Shown here one piece after another: positions 53,349-64,000 of a stretch of 64,000 nt of DNA. A program made the position numbers and the translations under genes. The first letter of the stretch is position 1, and each line of letters starts with the position of its first letter. Source of the stretch: Thysanoteuthis rhombus (lineage: Eukaryota > Mollusca > Cephalopoda > Oegopsida > Thysanoteuthidae); the NCBI GenBank assembly GCA_963457665.1, contig OY735215.1, positions 43,401,825 through 43,465,824 of the forward strand, given 5' to 3'. The notes beneath the pieces are model-generated. The model was not told the origin of the DNA and searched no databases. It worked only from the letters and a program-made list of their open reading frames with translations.

Positions 53349-53690
53349 AATTTCATCTATCTTTCAGAATGTAATAAATGCCAACTGTAATATATAAGCA
53401 AGTCTGAGCAGCTGTTCAGCATTAGACTTAATAACTATTGACATAGGACTGAATCATTCAATCATCCGAATCTATTTCTAATAGAGCTACACTTCTGTAC
53501 CCCGTATTTTTGCACAGACACTACAGTCACCATCATTGAACAAAATAGAAAAAAGTATACCTCCCGACTGGAATTTTAGAACTACATAAGGATATGCGAT
53601 CGATAAACTTGAAACCCACTCCTAATGGACACAACACTAAACTCAACAGCCCTAACCACACCGATCTCTCATCCAATAATTCACTCAGTC
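53349..53690 (+). pseudogene. Penelope-like element GIY-YIG endonuclease remnant
   Basis: One frame, broken by several stops, reads NFIYLSECNKCQL-YISKSEQ, FSIRLNNY-HRTESFNHPNLF, LIELHF, TVTIIEQNRKKYTSRLEF. The IYL..C..C...YIGxxxxx...R.N.H pattern is the Cys-containing GIY-YIG endonuclease module at the C-terminus of Penelope-like elements. Here the Gly of YIG is Ser and at least three stops are present, so it is dead. The C-rich, G-poor sequence to about 54260 may be its 3' region. Confidence 0.65.
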
Positions 53691-56390
53691 CTAATTACTC
53701 CATGCTTACCAACTCACTATCTACATACCTGTACCTAAGACTATATTTCTATCCAGGCCCAAACACTCCATAGTGTACAAATACTCTTATTCCACTCTAC
53801 AACCCCTTCTGTACAATCTACACCCCCACCTACATATGATTAATGCTACAAACTTATTTTACTTTCTCCATACCTATTCCAGAACCCTACTTATTGATGC
53901 CCGTGTATGGTCTTTGGTACTACTACTACTACTACTGAATTAATTTCTCAGAACATCTACAATAACAAGGATACAGAACATGCGTTCCCCAACTGATACT
54001 CGATCATACCTATTAAGGACGTCTCTAACCTACATTCCACCACCTTGATCACCACTACATATGGCCTCGACCCCACTTTACTGAGTACACGAAGAGCCCA
54101 ACATTTAACCATAATCTATCTCCCCAATATCCACGAAAGCAGATTCTTTAAAATGTCCTCCTCCTCGACCAATACAATACTTATAACTGCTGCTTCTACT
54201 TCCAGCAAAAGATCTAACTAAACTGCTAGAGATTCCTTCATTGACCTAAAAGTGTCCTAACTCACTACCATGGTCTCTCCAAAATCCTCATTTTTTATTT
54301 CCATTTTTGCTTTCAAAGCAAAACATCAGATACTAAATTTGTTTTCTACCTTTAAACCATTTCAAAATATAATACTTATAGTATAAGGCAAGCAATTTAT
54401 CATCTTGACGACTTTAAAGTAAGACTAACGTGAAAATTAGGCATATGGCGTTTTATCCGATTACCTTATGCAGTCGAGAACTTATCTGTATTTTATTTTA
54501 GATGTCTTGTCTTATCTGCTAAGTCCATCTTTCGTTCGATATCCAGTTTAAATATGCATGCAGTCATCTCACGGCCCAATGTAATCAGATCAGCAATTTA
54601 TTGAAATCAGTATGTAATCGTACAGGGTATAAAAAAAGCATGTGTCGAACACAATTGAAGAAATGTGTGGGTGCATGTACAGCTTTTACCCAACAATGTG
54701 CCATTTACCAAATTTGACATTTCAGATAAGTTGGTCGGTAGACAAGGTAGTGTAACGTCGAGTTTGAAGTTTTCGTGGGTCAGCAGTACACGAGAAAATC
54801 AATATAATATAATATAAATAAATATCAAACATTATGGATCTATCTTCTTGGTTTCTGGAATCAATCTCCCTTGACTTCCGCCATTTACAATTACCTAAAT
54901 TTGGATTTTTAAAAAATATCTAAATTGACGACCCTGAAGACAAATGACATAAATACTTCGAAGCCGAATACTCATACGACAGACGGAAAATTATATTACA
55001 TGATATTATGGCAGACTAAGACACATCCCATAAATTCTTCAGGCGAATGGTTCGAATAATTCGAATCCCTATTTATTGGAAGAGTGTCTATATTTCTAGG
55101 TTGAATTTATATTTCCTTTCTTTTTTCTTTACCTTCTTTGGTTGTTGATCCCCGTTAATATTTTATCTTCCATAGAGGAAATGGATCCTTGGTTAGTTGT
55201 TATGAATTACTTTGAACATTTTAGACACTTTCTTTATCAGTGCATTGTTAATGCATCAGCCGCTTATGATATGTTCCCCTCAGGAAGTTTACCTTTATCT
55301 GCCCTCCCCCATCCCGTGTTAAGGTTCACTTTCACATGATCTTTGTGGTTAATGTTTAATTAATTTCATATTCTTAGTGGGATTGCATCTAAATATTTAA
55401 GATAATCATGACAAGGTGATTAAGTTGTTTTTAGATAGGCTAGAGGTATAATAGTATTAATAATAATGTGAATAGTAATACTGCTACTGCTATTATTGAT
55501 AATATCGAGAAGAAGAATATATTTATGATGGTTGATTTTTTAATACCTGTACGTGGGTGTCAAATTATGTTGTTTTTTTGTAATTCAAATTTTACAGCTA
55601 CTTCATTTTTTTTTTCTAATTTGTAATCGGATCGCTCGAGGCTTGCTGTTCTCATGAAGGATGCACTATTTTTATGCTCCCTCGTAATTGGCAAATATTT
55701 CGTTTTTGTTGCTCGGTGAATTAGCATGATCAATCCTCTGAGGGGCGTAAGGATTTCTCTACTGAGTGTCATGATTATATGTATTTATAAAGTACGATAA
55801 AACTGACGAATATTTATTATTTTATGCGTATATGCCTCATAGAATCTCAAACAGCTGCACCCTGGGGGATGCAACTTTGTCCACAGGGTAATTTGAATGT
55901 GTAATCAGTGGATGGAGTTCCAACTCTGTCAGAGAGGCTTTTTCTTCTTTCAATTTTAATTGCTATCAATTTATTAGACTGTCTGACCTTTTGAAAATGT
56001 TTCGGCCGTGAGGAAAAAAATATGGTTTCAGAGGGTAAGGTCACTATTCACAATGTATCTTACTGCCAAACTGGACCCTAACTTTCTGTTCGTCGTAGGA
56101 AATCTACGGTCGTGAAATCACCTCTCAGTGCTTACGCTAGTACTCAAAATGGAATATGTCCTAAACCCGACAATAAAACACGTGAATTCTTCGTTGAGAC
56201 AAGCTTGATAACTGACTGGCCGAGGTGGTCAACTTTCCATGTCATTTTGGTAGGCTTACCTCAATCAGACACAAGGCCACAATATTGGAGCACTCGATAA
56301 AAATCTCTAATGTTGGCACCTGATTACAACAACTGAAAATGTTGACTAGCATCACTGAAGACCTCTTTTGAAAAAATATCCCATCGTAAT
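53691..56390. other. Intergenic; C-rich strand-skewed block then unrecognised sequence
   Basis: 53600-54260 is unusually poor in G on the plus strand and could continue the Penelope-like remnant. 54260-56390 shows no recognised gene or repeat. Confidence 0.45.
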
Positions 56391-56394
56391 TGAT

Positions 56395-56660
56395 ATAGCC
56401 ATCCGAATAGGAAAAAGCCTGGCTATTGCAGGGTCAAACTCCACTCTTAATCCTATTCCAGCAGAAGATGCTTGCTGTAACTCTTGCATTGTACATATAA
56501 TGAAAGAAAAAAGATATGAATATATACATTTTAGTATAAATGTATTTATTCATCGAAATGAATTGAGCCCTTGTGTGTCCGTAAGATACATTTTTGCGGA
56601 GATGTAACACTTGTCAATTAGGCTAAGTCGGTAAGAAACTCGGCTATCAATCAGTTGGAC
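56395..56660 (+). repeat. Dispersed repeat E, copy 2
   Basis: Contains aagcctggctattgcagggtcaaac-like sequence, ttgcattgtacatataatga and gtcggtaagaaactcggc, parallel to 14335-14570. Confidence 0.55.
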
Positions 56661-57149
56661 GTTAATTTCATATATCGGCTTGGTTTAACGGCGAAGAGTT
56701 TACTCCTCTAAATTTCGTGAAGATTGTTCTTTCTACGTTGGAAATACAAAGTCAGCTCTGGACAATATTAGATATTTTCGCTGATACACTTTGCATCATG
56801 AAATGTCGTAATAAGGAATGCTATACATGTTTACCTTCGGCACGAGATGTTTCAGACCCACCGATCCCAAATTAACCCTTTCAAGACTAACCAATCAAGG
56901 TGCTTAATGAATAGATTTTCAAAAGAGTATAAAAGGGCAAAGCATATATTAATAATTATTCAACTAGAATAAGGGGAATTATTTACGTATCACACTCTGC
57001 GAAAAATCAAAATAATAATCTCCGAGACCCATCCCGGGGATCAGAGTATATAGTGTCTTATGTGTTCTGCAAGACTTTAGCTTTGAATCCAGCAATAGAA
57101 ATTGGGTGTATTCCAATAGAAGTGACTGTGAATTCAAAGGTGTACTTTG

Positions 57150-57400
57150 CAGTCATCTATTACCATTCACATTCGATTTATTGCTTTCTGATAGAGGGAT
57201 ATTCGCTGATCAAGGCCATGAACAGTGAACAGAACCATTAGTATTTATATCAGATAGCGAAGAATAGATTCCTGCAATGCTACGCTTTCTTACAACATGT
57301 TCCTGCAATACTAATCTCCGTTCCATCGAGAGGAAACGTGTATCTAAGTATTGATAAACAAAAGTTTGTTGCCTTTTAAGTATAGAATGATCTTATCTAT
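57150..57400 (+). repeat. Dispersed repeat H, copy 1
   Basis: Highly similar to 60380-60620: shared gatcaaggccatgaacagt, tttatatcagatagcgaaga, gttcctgcaatacta, ccgttccatcgagaggaaac and ttaagtatagaatgatctta. Confidence 0.85.
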
Positions 57401-57439
57401 TTATTTATCAATTCATTTATCTATGATCTACAAGTATAT

Positions 57440-57722
57440 ATTCAGGGTTGAGCACTCTTTAAGTAGGGAAAGTCGTTATTTTAAGCTTATGCAATGCTCT
57501 TCCATAGGAGTAGAGCAGTCGGCTGGATGCAGAATTTAAAAAGGTGAAATAAATATATCGCTTAAATTCAGCCTTATTGACGTCCAGTTCCGTAGCGCAA
57601 CGGTAGGATACCGGCCTCTGGGTTTCAATCCTGCCTTGTAGTACTGGATGGGATAATGGATTGTCTATAGCCACACTGTACAGTTGTAATACAACGAAAC
57701 AGCTGTCTGTGGATGACACAAT

Positions 57723-57769
<47 letters not shown>
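57440..57769 (+). repeat. tRNA-derived SINE family, best copy, ending in (AT)n
   Basis: An A-box-like gtagcgcaacgg (57592-57603) and a B-box-like gggtttcaatcctg (57620-57633) have tRNA-like spacing. They are followed by a conserved body (tagccacactg, gttgtaatacaacgaaacag, tgtctgtggatgacacaat) and an (AT)n tail at 57726-57769. Other copies are at 385-1135 and, reversed, at 60635-60795. The pol III boxes are inferred from consensus resemblance. Confidence 0.75.
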
Positions 57770-57772
<3 letters not shown>

Positions 57773-57922
57773 AGTTACATAGAGTACAAACAAAGTTTGC
57801 AATATAGCATAATATAATATAAACCAATGTCTGATATGTGATGGATTTATTTCGTAGAGTGCTCGATGCACTCAACTTTAAACTCTAAGAGTCAAGTTTT
57901 TTTAGAGTAAAGCTGGAAATAT

Positions 57923-58035
57923 GGTAGAAAGTAGATTCGTTACACAGATATGTTCATGTTTCTCTCCTCTTTGGTGAATGAAGAGGCCAAAAGAGGACTG
58001 AAACATAAACGTGTTTGTGTAGCAAATCTACTTTC

Positions 58036-58088
<53 letters not shown>
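57923..58088. repeat. Foldback element: ~52-bp imperfect inverted arms plus (AT)n
   Basis: The left arm 57923-57974 (ggtagaaagtagattcgtta...) pairs with the right arm 57988-58040 (...gcaaatctactttctacta) around a 13-bp loop. It contains gaggactgaaacat, reminiscent of the ccgaaacgtt motif of the 42-kb palindrome. An (AT)n run follows at 58039-58088. Confidence 0.8.
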
Positions 58089-58091
<3 letters not shown>

Positions 58092-58550
58092 GCACGTGTA
58101 TTATACAAGAAATTTAATGTATAAATCAAGCTCCGAATTGGGTATAAAACATGTTAAGATGTAAACATACAATACAGATTTTAGCTACATAAATAGGGAG
58201 TATTATATTTGAAATTGCATCGTCTTTGGGTAAATACAGTGAACAAATAGATATTGAGTTTTATGCATGTGAATAAATGAAAGGAACCATTCTTTCATTA
58301 AATCAAATGTTTACGACATTTTGAAGAACAGAAATCATGGTGGGATACATTTGCTCCATTAGACATTTATCTAGGAACAGATCAAAAGCACAGAATTAAA
58401 AATCATTTTACTTTCGCGTCTTTCCTGTTTAGGCATGAAATGCGAAGTAATGTCTGCATGTGCCTCATACTGTGACTACATCATTGTCTAAGGTTGCAAA
58501 AGCCGAAGATATCTCATTTACTTTATATTCGGTGACACATACTTCCTGCA

Positions 58551-58553
<3 letters not shown>

Positions 58554-58630
<77 letters not shown>
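58554..58630. repeat. (AT)n microsatellite
   Basis: About 38 AT units. Confidence 0.97.
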
Positions 58631-58632
<2 letters not shown>

Positions 58633-58930
58633 AAGCCACGGCTGCCAAATTCAGCGTGATTTTTCAATTTTTCGAGAAGTCCCAGGAATCTCAAAAGAGT
58701 TAAAAGAATGATGAACTAATTTAGTGAGGGATCTTGAAATATGCTTGATGGGGGATGAGATTCGGTGCTTTGTTAGATTGAAAAAAGAAAGATTAACCCA
58801 TACGAGACGATGCACATTCTGAATTGATATGTCTTCCGTCAAAAATCAAAGCGTGGCCTATATGAGTTGATTAGTTTTGGTTTGTATACACTGAACAAAG
58901 TCCCCTATCTTTTGAGTAGTACATCGTGTA

Positions 58931-58931
58931 A

Positions 58932-59011
<80 letters not shown>

Positions 59012-59028
59012 GGGGAGGGAGAGAGAGA
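58931..59028. repeat. (CA)n-(TA)n-(GA)n compound microsatellite
   Basis: Three dinucleotide blocks joined end to end. Confidence 0.97.
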
Positions 59029-60040
59029 TTAAGTACTAAAGTATCTTGCTTGATCAAATCGGTGTGTTGAACTTTTCATTTTGTTATCGTTTTCAGACGA
59101 AAGTAAAACATGACATCTTTATGCAGATAAGTAATTTTGATTATTGAAAGAAATATATATCCATGTAAATACAAAATATCACAAAACATCACTTTGTCTT
59201 CAGTTTGTATACTTGAAAAAAAGAAACAATAAAAGAACCAACATAGTTACACTTCTGTGTCAGGAGAGAAAAGAAAAGCAATTACCTTCACTTGTTTCAA
59301 ATTTATTTACTGGCTCCTAAAAAAGGCTGCCCTTGTGATTACTCCAACGAGAGAAATTTCAAGCCAGAGAGGGAAGCGAAATCCTTTGCATAATGGTTTT
59401 TCATCAGTGCACGAGGTCGATTATTTTGGAGAAATAACCATGTAGGGAGAATACCAGAATATCTACAAAAGATTTAGGTGCTGTCAAAAAACTTGATAGT
59501 CATTCCCACAATCCATGTTCAGAAAGTATGAAGGCAGTCAAAGTGGCAACTTAATCAAAGGTACACGCCGCGACTACTATCGAAAATCCAAGTCCAATGA
59601 GGCCTGGATACATTTCTCTTGAAACTTATCGCAGGCCATAGCTTTCCTTGATAACGTATCTTTATAAATGAATTTAATCTTATATAGATGTAACAGTTAT
59701 ATGGATATTTTCTATCAATATATTTGATTTTCATTTGTGATATTATTTCACACATTAAACAAAATGACATTTTGGGAATTTTCATGAGAAATAGCTTATA
59801 AGTATAAAAGAATGTAATTTGACTGTCAAAGTACTTCCTAATCATGTGTTTTCTATTGAATATGCTTTTTTTCATTGTCATTTAATGAATATGTAATAAA
59901 TGTGCACTGAATGTGTGTTTTAATTATGTTATATACTTTACTTGATATTCTGGAAACATCCTTCAAAGATATGGAAACACTATTTGCATCAAGTTGGCCC
60001 TTAATCGAATCGACCACCTCGATTTATCCAGGCACCGGAG
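59029..60040. other. Intergenic, unrecognised
   Basis: AT-rich. The 108-codon minus-strand frame at 59555-59881 has no recognised motif and no splice context. Confidence 0.45.
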
Positions 60041-60149
60041 CGGCCATACTGAATTGGCTCGCAACAAGTTGATCTCGCACAGTAATATCTTCTCCGCTTT
60101 TATTAGAGATCTCTGTTGCTGTAACCCGCTGTAGACAAGGACAAATCTA

Positions 60150-60380
60150 TTCTTCGCTATCTGTTTAAGGCCTTAATCTGCGAATATCTCTTTATCAGCA
60201 ACAAATAAATCAACGGATTAAATTTTATTTTAGCGATTCTAATTGGTTAATGACTTATTGATTTATTGTTGTGCTGATAAAGTTATATTCGCCTATTAAG
60301 ACCATAAAAAGTAAACAGAATCACAAGTATATAGCTCAGATAGCGCAGTAAGATTCACAAAAATGGAATCTTTCCGTTGA
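60150..60380. repeat. Degenerate inverted and direct pieces of repeat H
   Basis: 60150-60225 (ttcgctatctg, tctgcgaatatctctttatca) resembles the reverse complement of the start of repeat H. 60265-60350 (gctgataaagttatattcgc, agatagcgcag) resembles it in direct orientation. Confidence 0.5.
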
Positions 60381-60620
60381 TTTATCGCTTGCTGATAAGG
60401 AGATATTCACTGATCAAGGCCATGAACAGTAAACAGAACCGTAAGTATTTATATCAGATAGCGAAGAATAGATACCTGCAATGCAACGCTTCATTACAAT
60501 ATGTTCCTGCAATACTAGTCTCCGTTCCATCGAGAGGAAACGTCGATCGAAGTATTGATAAACAAAAGTTTGGTGCCTTTTAAGTATAGAATGATCTTAT
60601 CTATTCATTTATCTATGATA
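60380..60620 (+). repeat. Dispersed repeat H, copy 2
   Basis: About 230 bp, closely matching 57150-57400 in the same orientation. Confidence 0.85.
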
Positions 60621-60634
60621 TACAATTAGATGTA

Positions 60635-60795
60635 TATGTATTGTGTCATCCACAGACAGCAGTCATGTTGTATTACAACTCTTCAGTGTGGCTATAGACA
60701 ATCCGTTATCCCACCCAGTAGCACGAAACAGGATTGAAACCCCCATTTCAAACCCGGAGACCCGAAACTGGACGGTCAGCAATGCCGAATTTAAG
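60635..60795 (-). repeat. tRNA-derived SINE family, reverse copy
   Basis: Contains tgtgtcatccacagacagc, gttgtattacaactc, gtggctatagacaatccgtt and ggattgaaaccc, the reverse complement of 57560-57720. Confidence 0.8.
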
Positions 60796-60864
<69 letters not shown>

Positions 60865-60883
60865 AGCGATTTTAAGCGATATG

Positions 60884-60923
<40 letters not shown>

Positions 60924-60940
60924 CATATCGCTTAAAATCG

Positions 60941-60982
<42 letters not shown>

Positions 60983-61015
60983 CGATTTTAAGCGATATGT
61001 TCTATATGTATATAC
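60796..61015. repeat. Alternating inverted repeats of a 22-mer separated by (TA)n
   Basis: The word agcgattttaagcgatatgt occurs at about 60864 (plus), 60921-60943 (minus) and 60981 (plus), separated by perfect TA runs. The result is a long self-complementary cruciform-prone block. The ttaagcgata word also occurs at the head of the SINE family (57560). Confidence 0.9.
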
Positions 61016-61092
61016 ATTGTCTGTTTTGCAGTAAGCCGTTATAGAGGCAGCACGCAACCTGTCCTTTATTCTTCTACATCCAGATCTCCGTA
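61015..61092 (-). pseudogene. Partial copy of the candidate terminal exon at 61706
   Basis: About 75 bp nearly identical to 61684-61760 (shared tctgttttgcag, aagccgttatagaggcagca, cgcaacct). In the frame that is open in the right-hand copy, this copy has a TAA in place of a Glu codon. Confidence 0.6.
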
Positions 61093-61173
61093 TAATAATA
61101 GGAAATTATTTCAAATAAGTTTCAATATAACATAAGGCGATTCATAATTATATAATAATTATATTATAATTAT

Positions 61174-61194
61174 TATATATATATATATATATAT

Positions 61195-61233
<39 letters not shown>
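61174..61233. repeat. (AT)n-(GATA)n microsatellite
   Basis: About 12 AT units followed by about 8 GATA units. Confidence 0.95.
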
Positions 61234-61675
61234 TCCACAAAGCAGGTCCGTGGTAAAGCAGCTCCCTACACTAAAATTAACCGTATAAAATTTGAATTAT
61301 AGTAAGAAAAAAATTCTCCATAAAACACGGAATCCATTTGAATGAAATGATATCATAGGATGATCAGGGGCTATATAGATTTGTGAAATTTCTAAAAAAT
61401 AAAAAAAAAGTTAGAGCAGATTTTACCACAAACGTTTTCGAACCAGAGTGCTAAAAAAAGAACACTTTCGAAATAGACGACAGAAACTTAGGGTCAGAAT
61501 TGGCAATTTTGTCTCATTGTCGATTTCCCCGTTATTTTGAGAAGTATCTCATATAAACATGGCTATTCATGCATATCTCCATAGATAAGAATATACTAAA
61601 ATGAGAAAAATTTATACAGTTATGCCCACTTTTTCGACAGTTATCGCTTCACGAAAAAAAGAGGGTAGTGAAAGT
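61234..61675. other. Unrecognised sequence between the two exon-like copies
   Basis: No gene, RNA or known repeat could be supported. Confidence 0.5.
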
Positions 61676-61705
61676 AACCTTTATTGTCTGTTTTGCAGCA
61701 AGCCG

Positions 61706-61792
61706 TTATAGAGGCAGCACGCAACCTTTCCTTTCTTTTTCTACATCCTGATCTCCTTTACTTTCTTCCACCGGAGCCTCTTGGGATTCAGC
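61706..61792 (-). CDS. Candidate 3'-terminal coding exon of an unidentified gene
   Basis: On the minus strand a good acceptor (ttattttag, AG at 61794-61793) is followed by 28 codons, AESQEAPVEESKGDQDVEKE and then RKGCVLPL, and a TAA at 61708-61706. An AATAAA (61685-61680) lies about 20 bases after the stop. The charged tail ending in a Cys and hydrophobic residues looks like a soluble or membrane-protein C-terminus but matches no family I recognise. It is not a CAAX box, because the Cys is fifth from the end. No upstream exon with compatible phase was found within the window. Confidence 0.3.
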   Translation of the reverse strand, partial: AESQEAPVEESKGDQDVEKERKGCVLPL

Positions 61793-62361
61793 CTAAAATA
61801 ACATAATCATCATTTTGGTGATCAGTTAGAAATGTTCCCTGTATAAATATACAGTAATTGCTCCTTCACGTAACACCATTTCGTCCAACAAAATCTTTTT
61901 TTTTAATCTTATTTAGAAACAAAATTTTCAGGGCAACGGTGGAAACTGTTTTTGTATATTAATGACTTGCACGGTATAAGATATCAAAAAGGATTGGGGA
62001 ACTTCATTCGAAAAAGATTCTCACCTCGATCACTTTCTTCGCAAAATGTTGTTTGATGGGCCAATTTATAACTCAGACGGCCGTTTCGGATTGATTGAAT
62101 TCTTCCCAAATGGGTACTGCTTCGTAGTTTGCTGCCTGAGTTGTCTAGTCAGTAGAATCCAAGGCTATTCGCAGAAATCATACGTCATATGAAAACATTG
62201 AAAGATGGTAAAGTGATTAAGAATGAATTGTAAATAATCCAGGTTTTTCCTATTGTTCCTTTCTGTGTTAGGGTTTTTTGTCAAAGGAGCAAACTCCAAC
62301 GTTGACTTTTCAGCAGTTGAAATTTTGTACTGTCCAATTGTAAACTTGCTGTCGTAATCGT

Positions 62362-62364
<3 letters not shown>

Positions 62365-62414
<50 letters not shown>
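62365..62414. repeat. (ATC)n microsatellite
   Basis: About 17 units. On the minus strand it is (GAT)n, the tail sequence of the RTE elements, but no RTE body is recognisable beside it. Confidence 0.95.
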
Positions 62415-62509
62415 ACCATTTAGCGTCCGCCGTTTGATCTACACCTTCCACAGAACAAACATACGAGTATTGAATTAGATATAAACAGACTGAGATAGAT
62501 AGATAGATA

Positions 62510-62865
62510 TGTTTGGTTATTCATTCAATAGAAACTGTCATTTGACTGATGCTTTTTGGCAACATATAGTGTTTAGGATGATCAATTAAGACATTTGAAA
62601 GAGGTGGGTTCAATGGATACGTTATTTCTCATGCCTTTTGTTGGTTGGTGATCATTAAAAATGTTCGAATTTTTCTAAATACAAGCGTGAATACTGCCGG
62701 ATACTAACTAAGAAACCAACTTAGCGTAAACTTGCATTGTGAACTGAGCCCCCTCTATGAACGTTTTGGGTGGGTATTTTAAAAACATATTGGCTGATAC
62801 TCGTGACATATATATATATATAGCAAACCAGCCAGCCAGCCAGCCAGAATCACTTGAAAATTGTA
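62510..62865 (+). repeat. Interspersed repeat family A copy
   Basis: Contains tcattcaatagaaactgtca, gctttttggcaacata, gatgatcaattaagaca and a degenerate 3' end with ccagccagccagccag. Confidence 0.75.
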
Positions 62866-62921
62866 AAAACCTATTCAGAATATGTTGGCAGTTTTTTTCT
62901 TATAATCTGTGTCTATTTTCA

Positions 62922-63050
62922 GTGACTCCTACACCAATGAATAAAAAGCGAGAGGTAAAGGCCTTCTTAAAGGAGGATGAAGTTCTGGATGTTTACTGCG
63001 GGACAGAATCATGTCGGCCGACCTTCTTGCAATGTTGTGCGAATATCAAG
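62922..63050 (+). CDS. Candidate coding exon of an unidentified gene
   Basis: A good acceptor (gtctattttcag, AG at about 62920-62921) and a plausible donor (aag|gtaatg) bound an open stretch reading TPTPMNKKREVKAFLKEDEV and then LDVYCGTESCRPTFLQCCANIK. The ATG inside could be a translation start (MNKKREV...), making this a first coding exon. Polar residues and cysteines give it a protein-like composition, but I do not recognise the family. It lies just 3' of a family A copy, and no partner exon was found to the right edge. Confidence 0.35.
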
Positions 63051-63059
63051 GTAATGTAA

Positions 63060-64000
63060 ACTGTTTTTGCCCAAGAAAGAGTTGTATTTTTTTTTCTAAA
63101 AAATTGTTTCTGTTGTTCGAAAAGTATTCGATCCATCTATCTATGATCATTGTATAGGTATTGATTGTGGTTAATCCGACCTTATGAGAGTGGAATCATA
63201 ATATCAGAAGGCCTGCTTAACACATGATTCCGTTTATTCCGACGTTCTGCTAGAATTTATGAACAAAATTTCTTGACAAAGCAAAGAGAAAATAATTATA
63301 TCGAAGTTTTCATACACAGGTTTATAGTGAATAATTACGTGGTTTGAGATGAGCATAATGGTACAGGTGATGATCTTATTTGTAAATGAGTTGCAAAAAT
63401 GTATGTATGTAGATAAGTTTGCATGTATAAAGAGAGCAGCTTCTCTTTCACCTTGCATAATTGTTGTTTGATTTACTTATATGCTGGTATTTACTTCAAG
63501 CGCGATTCCAAATGTGATAGGACTCTGAATTTATCCATCACTATTGGGTTGATAATAAATGATGTCTTTGCTTCGGTTCTCGTTGCTTTTGGTTCCTTTC
63601 TATTCTTCCTGTTACGAGAAGAAAGGGGAATACAATTTTTAAAAGTACCATTTCTCGCAGCCTATTTTTACGCACTTTCAAAACGTATTGCAATGATTGA
63701 ATATCTTCTTTGAAAGTTTAATTTTGGTTTTCATCTGCAAGAAAATAACATGAAGTTAGTCTGGTAAAAAAAGATACCATTGCATTCTAACATAGGATTT
63801 TTGGCTATATTAAGGCCATGTTTACATTCTGGTCTAGATTTCATCGATTTTACCATAATTGGGGAATTTGCATTCAAAAGAATCGCTGAGCTTCGAAATT
63901 TATTCAAAAATAGAGAATTTGGATTTGAAAAAAAAGGATGAAGTTAATGATTAAATGGCTGGATTTAGGGAAAATATTGCTTGGTTTCCAAAGAAAAGTT
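63060..64000. other. Right-edge sequence, unrecognised
   Basis: A 96-codon frame (63423-63713) contains a hydrophobic segment but no recognised motif or splice context. Otherwise nothing is supported. Confidence 0.4.

Noticed and set aside
62025-62135. Minus-strand open stretch with AG and gtgaga boundaries next to the candidate terminal exon
   Set aside because: Its end phase would put a TGA at the start of the 61792 exon, so the two cannot be joined; no family recognised.
63423-63713. 96-codon ORF with a hydrophobic stretch
   Set aside because: No motif, no splice context, and length within what AT-rich DNA gives by chance.

Overview
This is a window of an animal nuclear genome. It is AT-rich, has no compact gene order, and is full of microsatellites, decayed non-LTR retrotransposons and short interspersed repeats. 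The one clearly recognisable gene is a large split gene with canonical GT/AG introns. The mix of RTE-type and other non-LTR fragments with (GAT)n and (AAT)n tails, a Penelope-like GIY-YIG remnant and long dinucleotide runs suggests a lophotrochozoan invertebrate, most likely a mollusc and possibly a cephalopod. That assignment is an inference from style, not proof.

Left half (1-28201, minus strand): one gene for an organic anion transporting polypeptide (OATP/SLCO). I could assemble ten coding exons with matching splice phases, giving a continuous ~571-residue reading frame from the initiator ATG at 28201 to position 8. The gene runs off the left edge, so the last exon(s), covering the final membrane segment(s) and the C-terminus, lie outside. 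The diagnostic family signature (DSRWIGAWWLGFL), the large extracellular Kazal-like Cys loop and the conserved loop after it are all intact, so the gene looks functional. Introns are 0.7-8.2 kb and hold most of the repeats. A possible upstream non-coding or N-terminal exon lies near 29102-29357.

Intron content: three adjacent decayed retrotransposon 3' ends (6.2-9.8 kb), an endonuclease fragment (17.9 kb), an RTE-like reverse transcriptase fragment with a damaged active site (25.7-26.5 kb), minisatellites at 18.6 and 27.7 kb, and copies of several dispersed repeat families.

Right half (29.4-64 kb): largely gene-free. It holds a 200-base assembly gap, further copies of a ~400-bp interspersed repeat family (called family A here), a second RTE 3' end nested in a family A copy, a near-perfect 89-bp-arm palindrome with a hammerhead-like core (42.2-42.4 kb), a ~640-bp minisatellite (44.8-45.4 kb), a degenerate repeat array (49.4-50.4 kb), a Penelope-like GIY-YIG remnant (53.3-53.6 kb), a second long foldback (57.9-58.0 kb) and a tRNA-like SINE family around 57-61 kb. 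Two isolated candidate exons, a minus-strand terminal exon at 61706-61792 and a plus-strand exon at 62922-63050, may mark other genes entering from the right.
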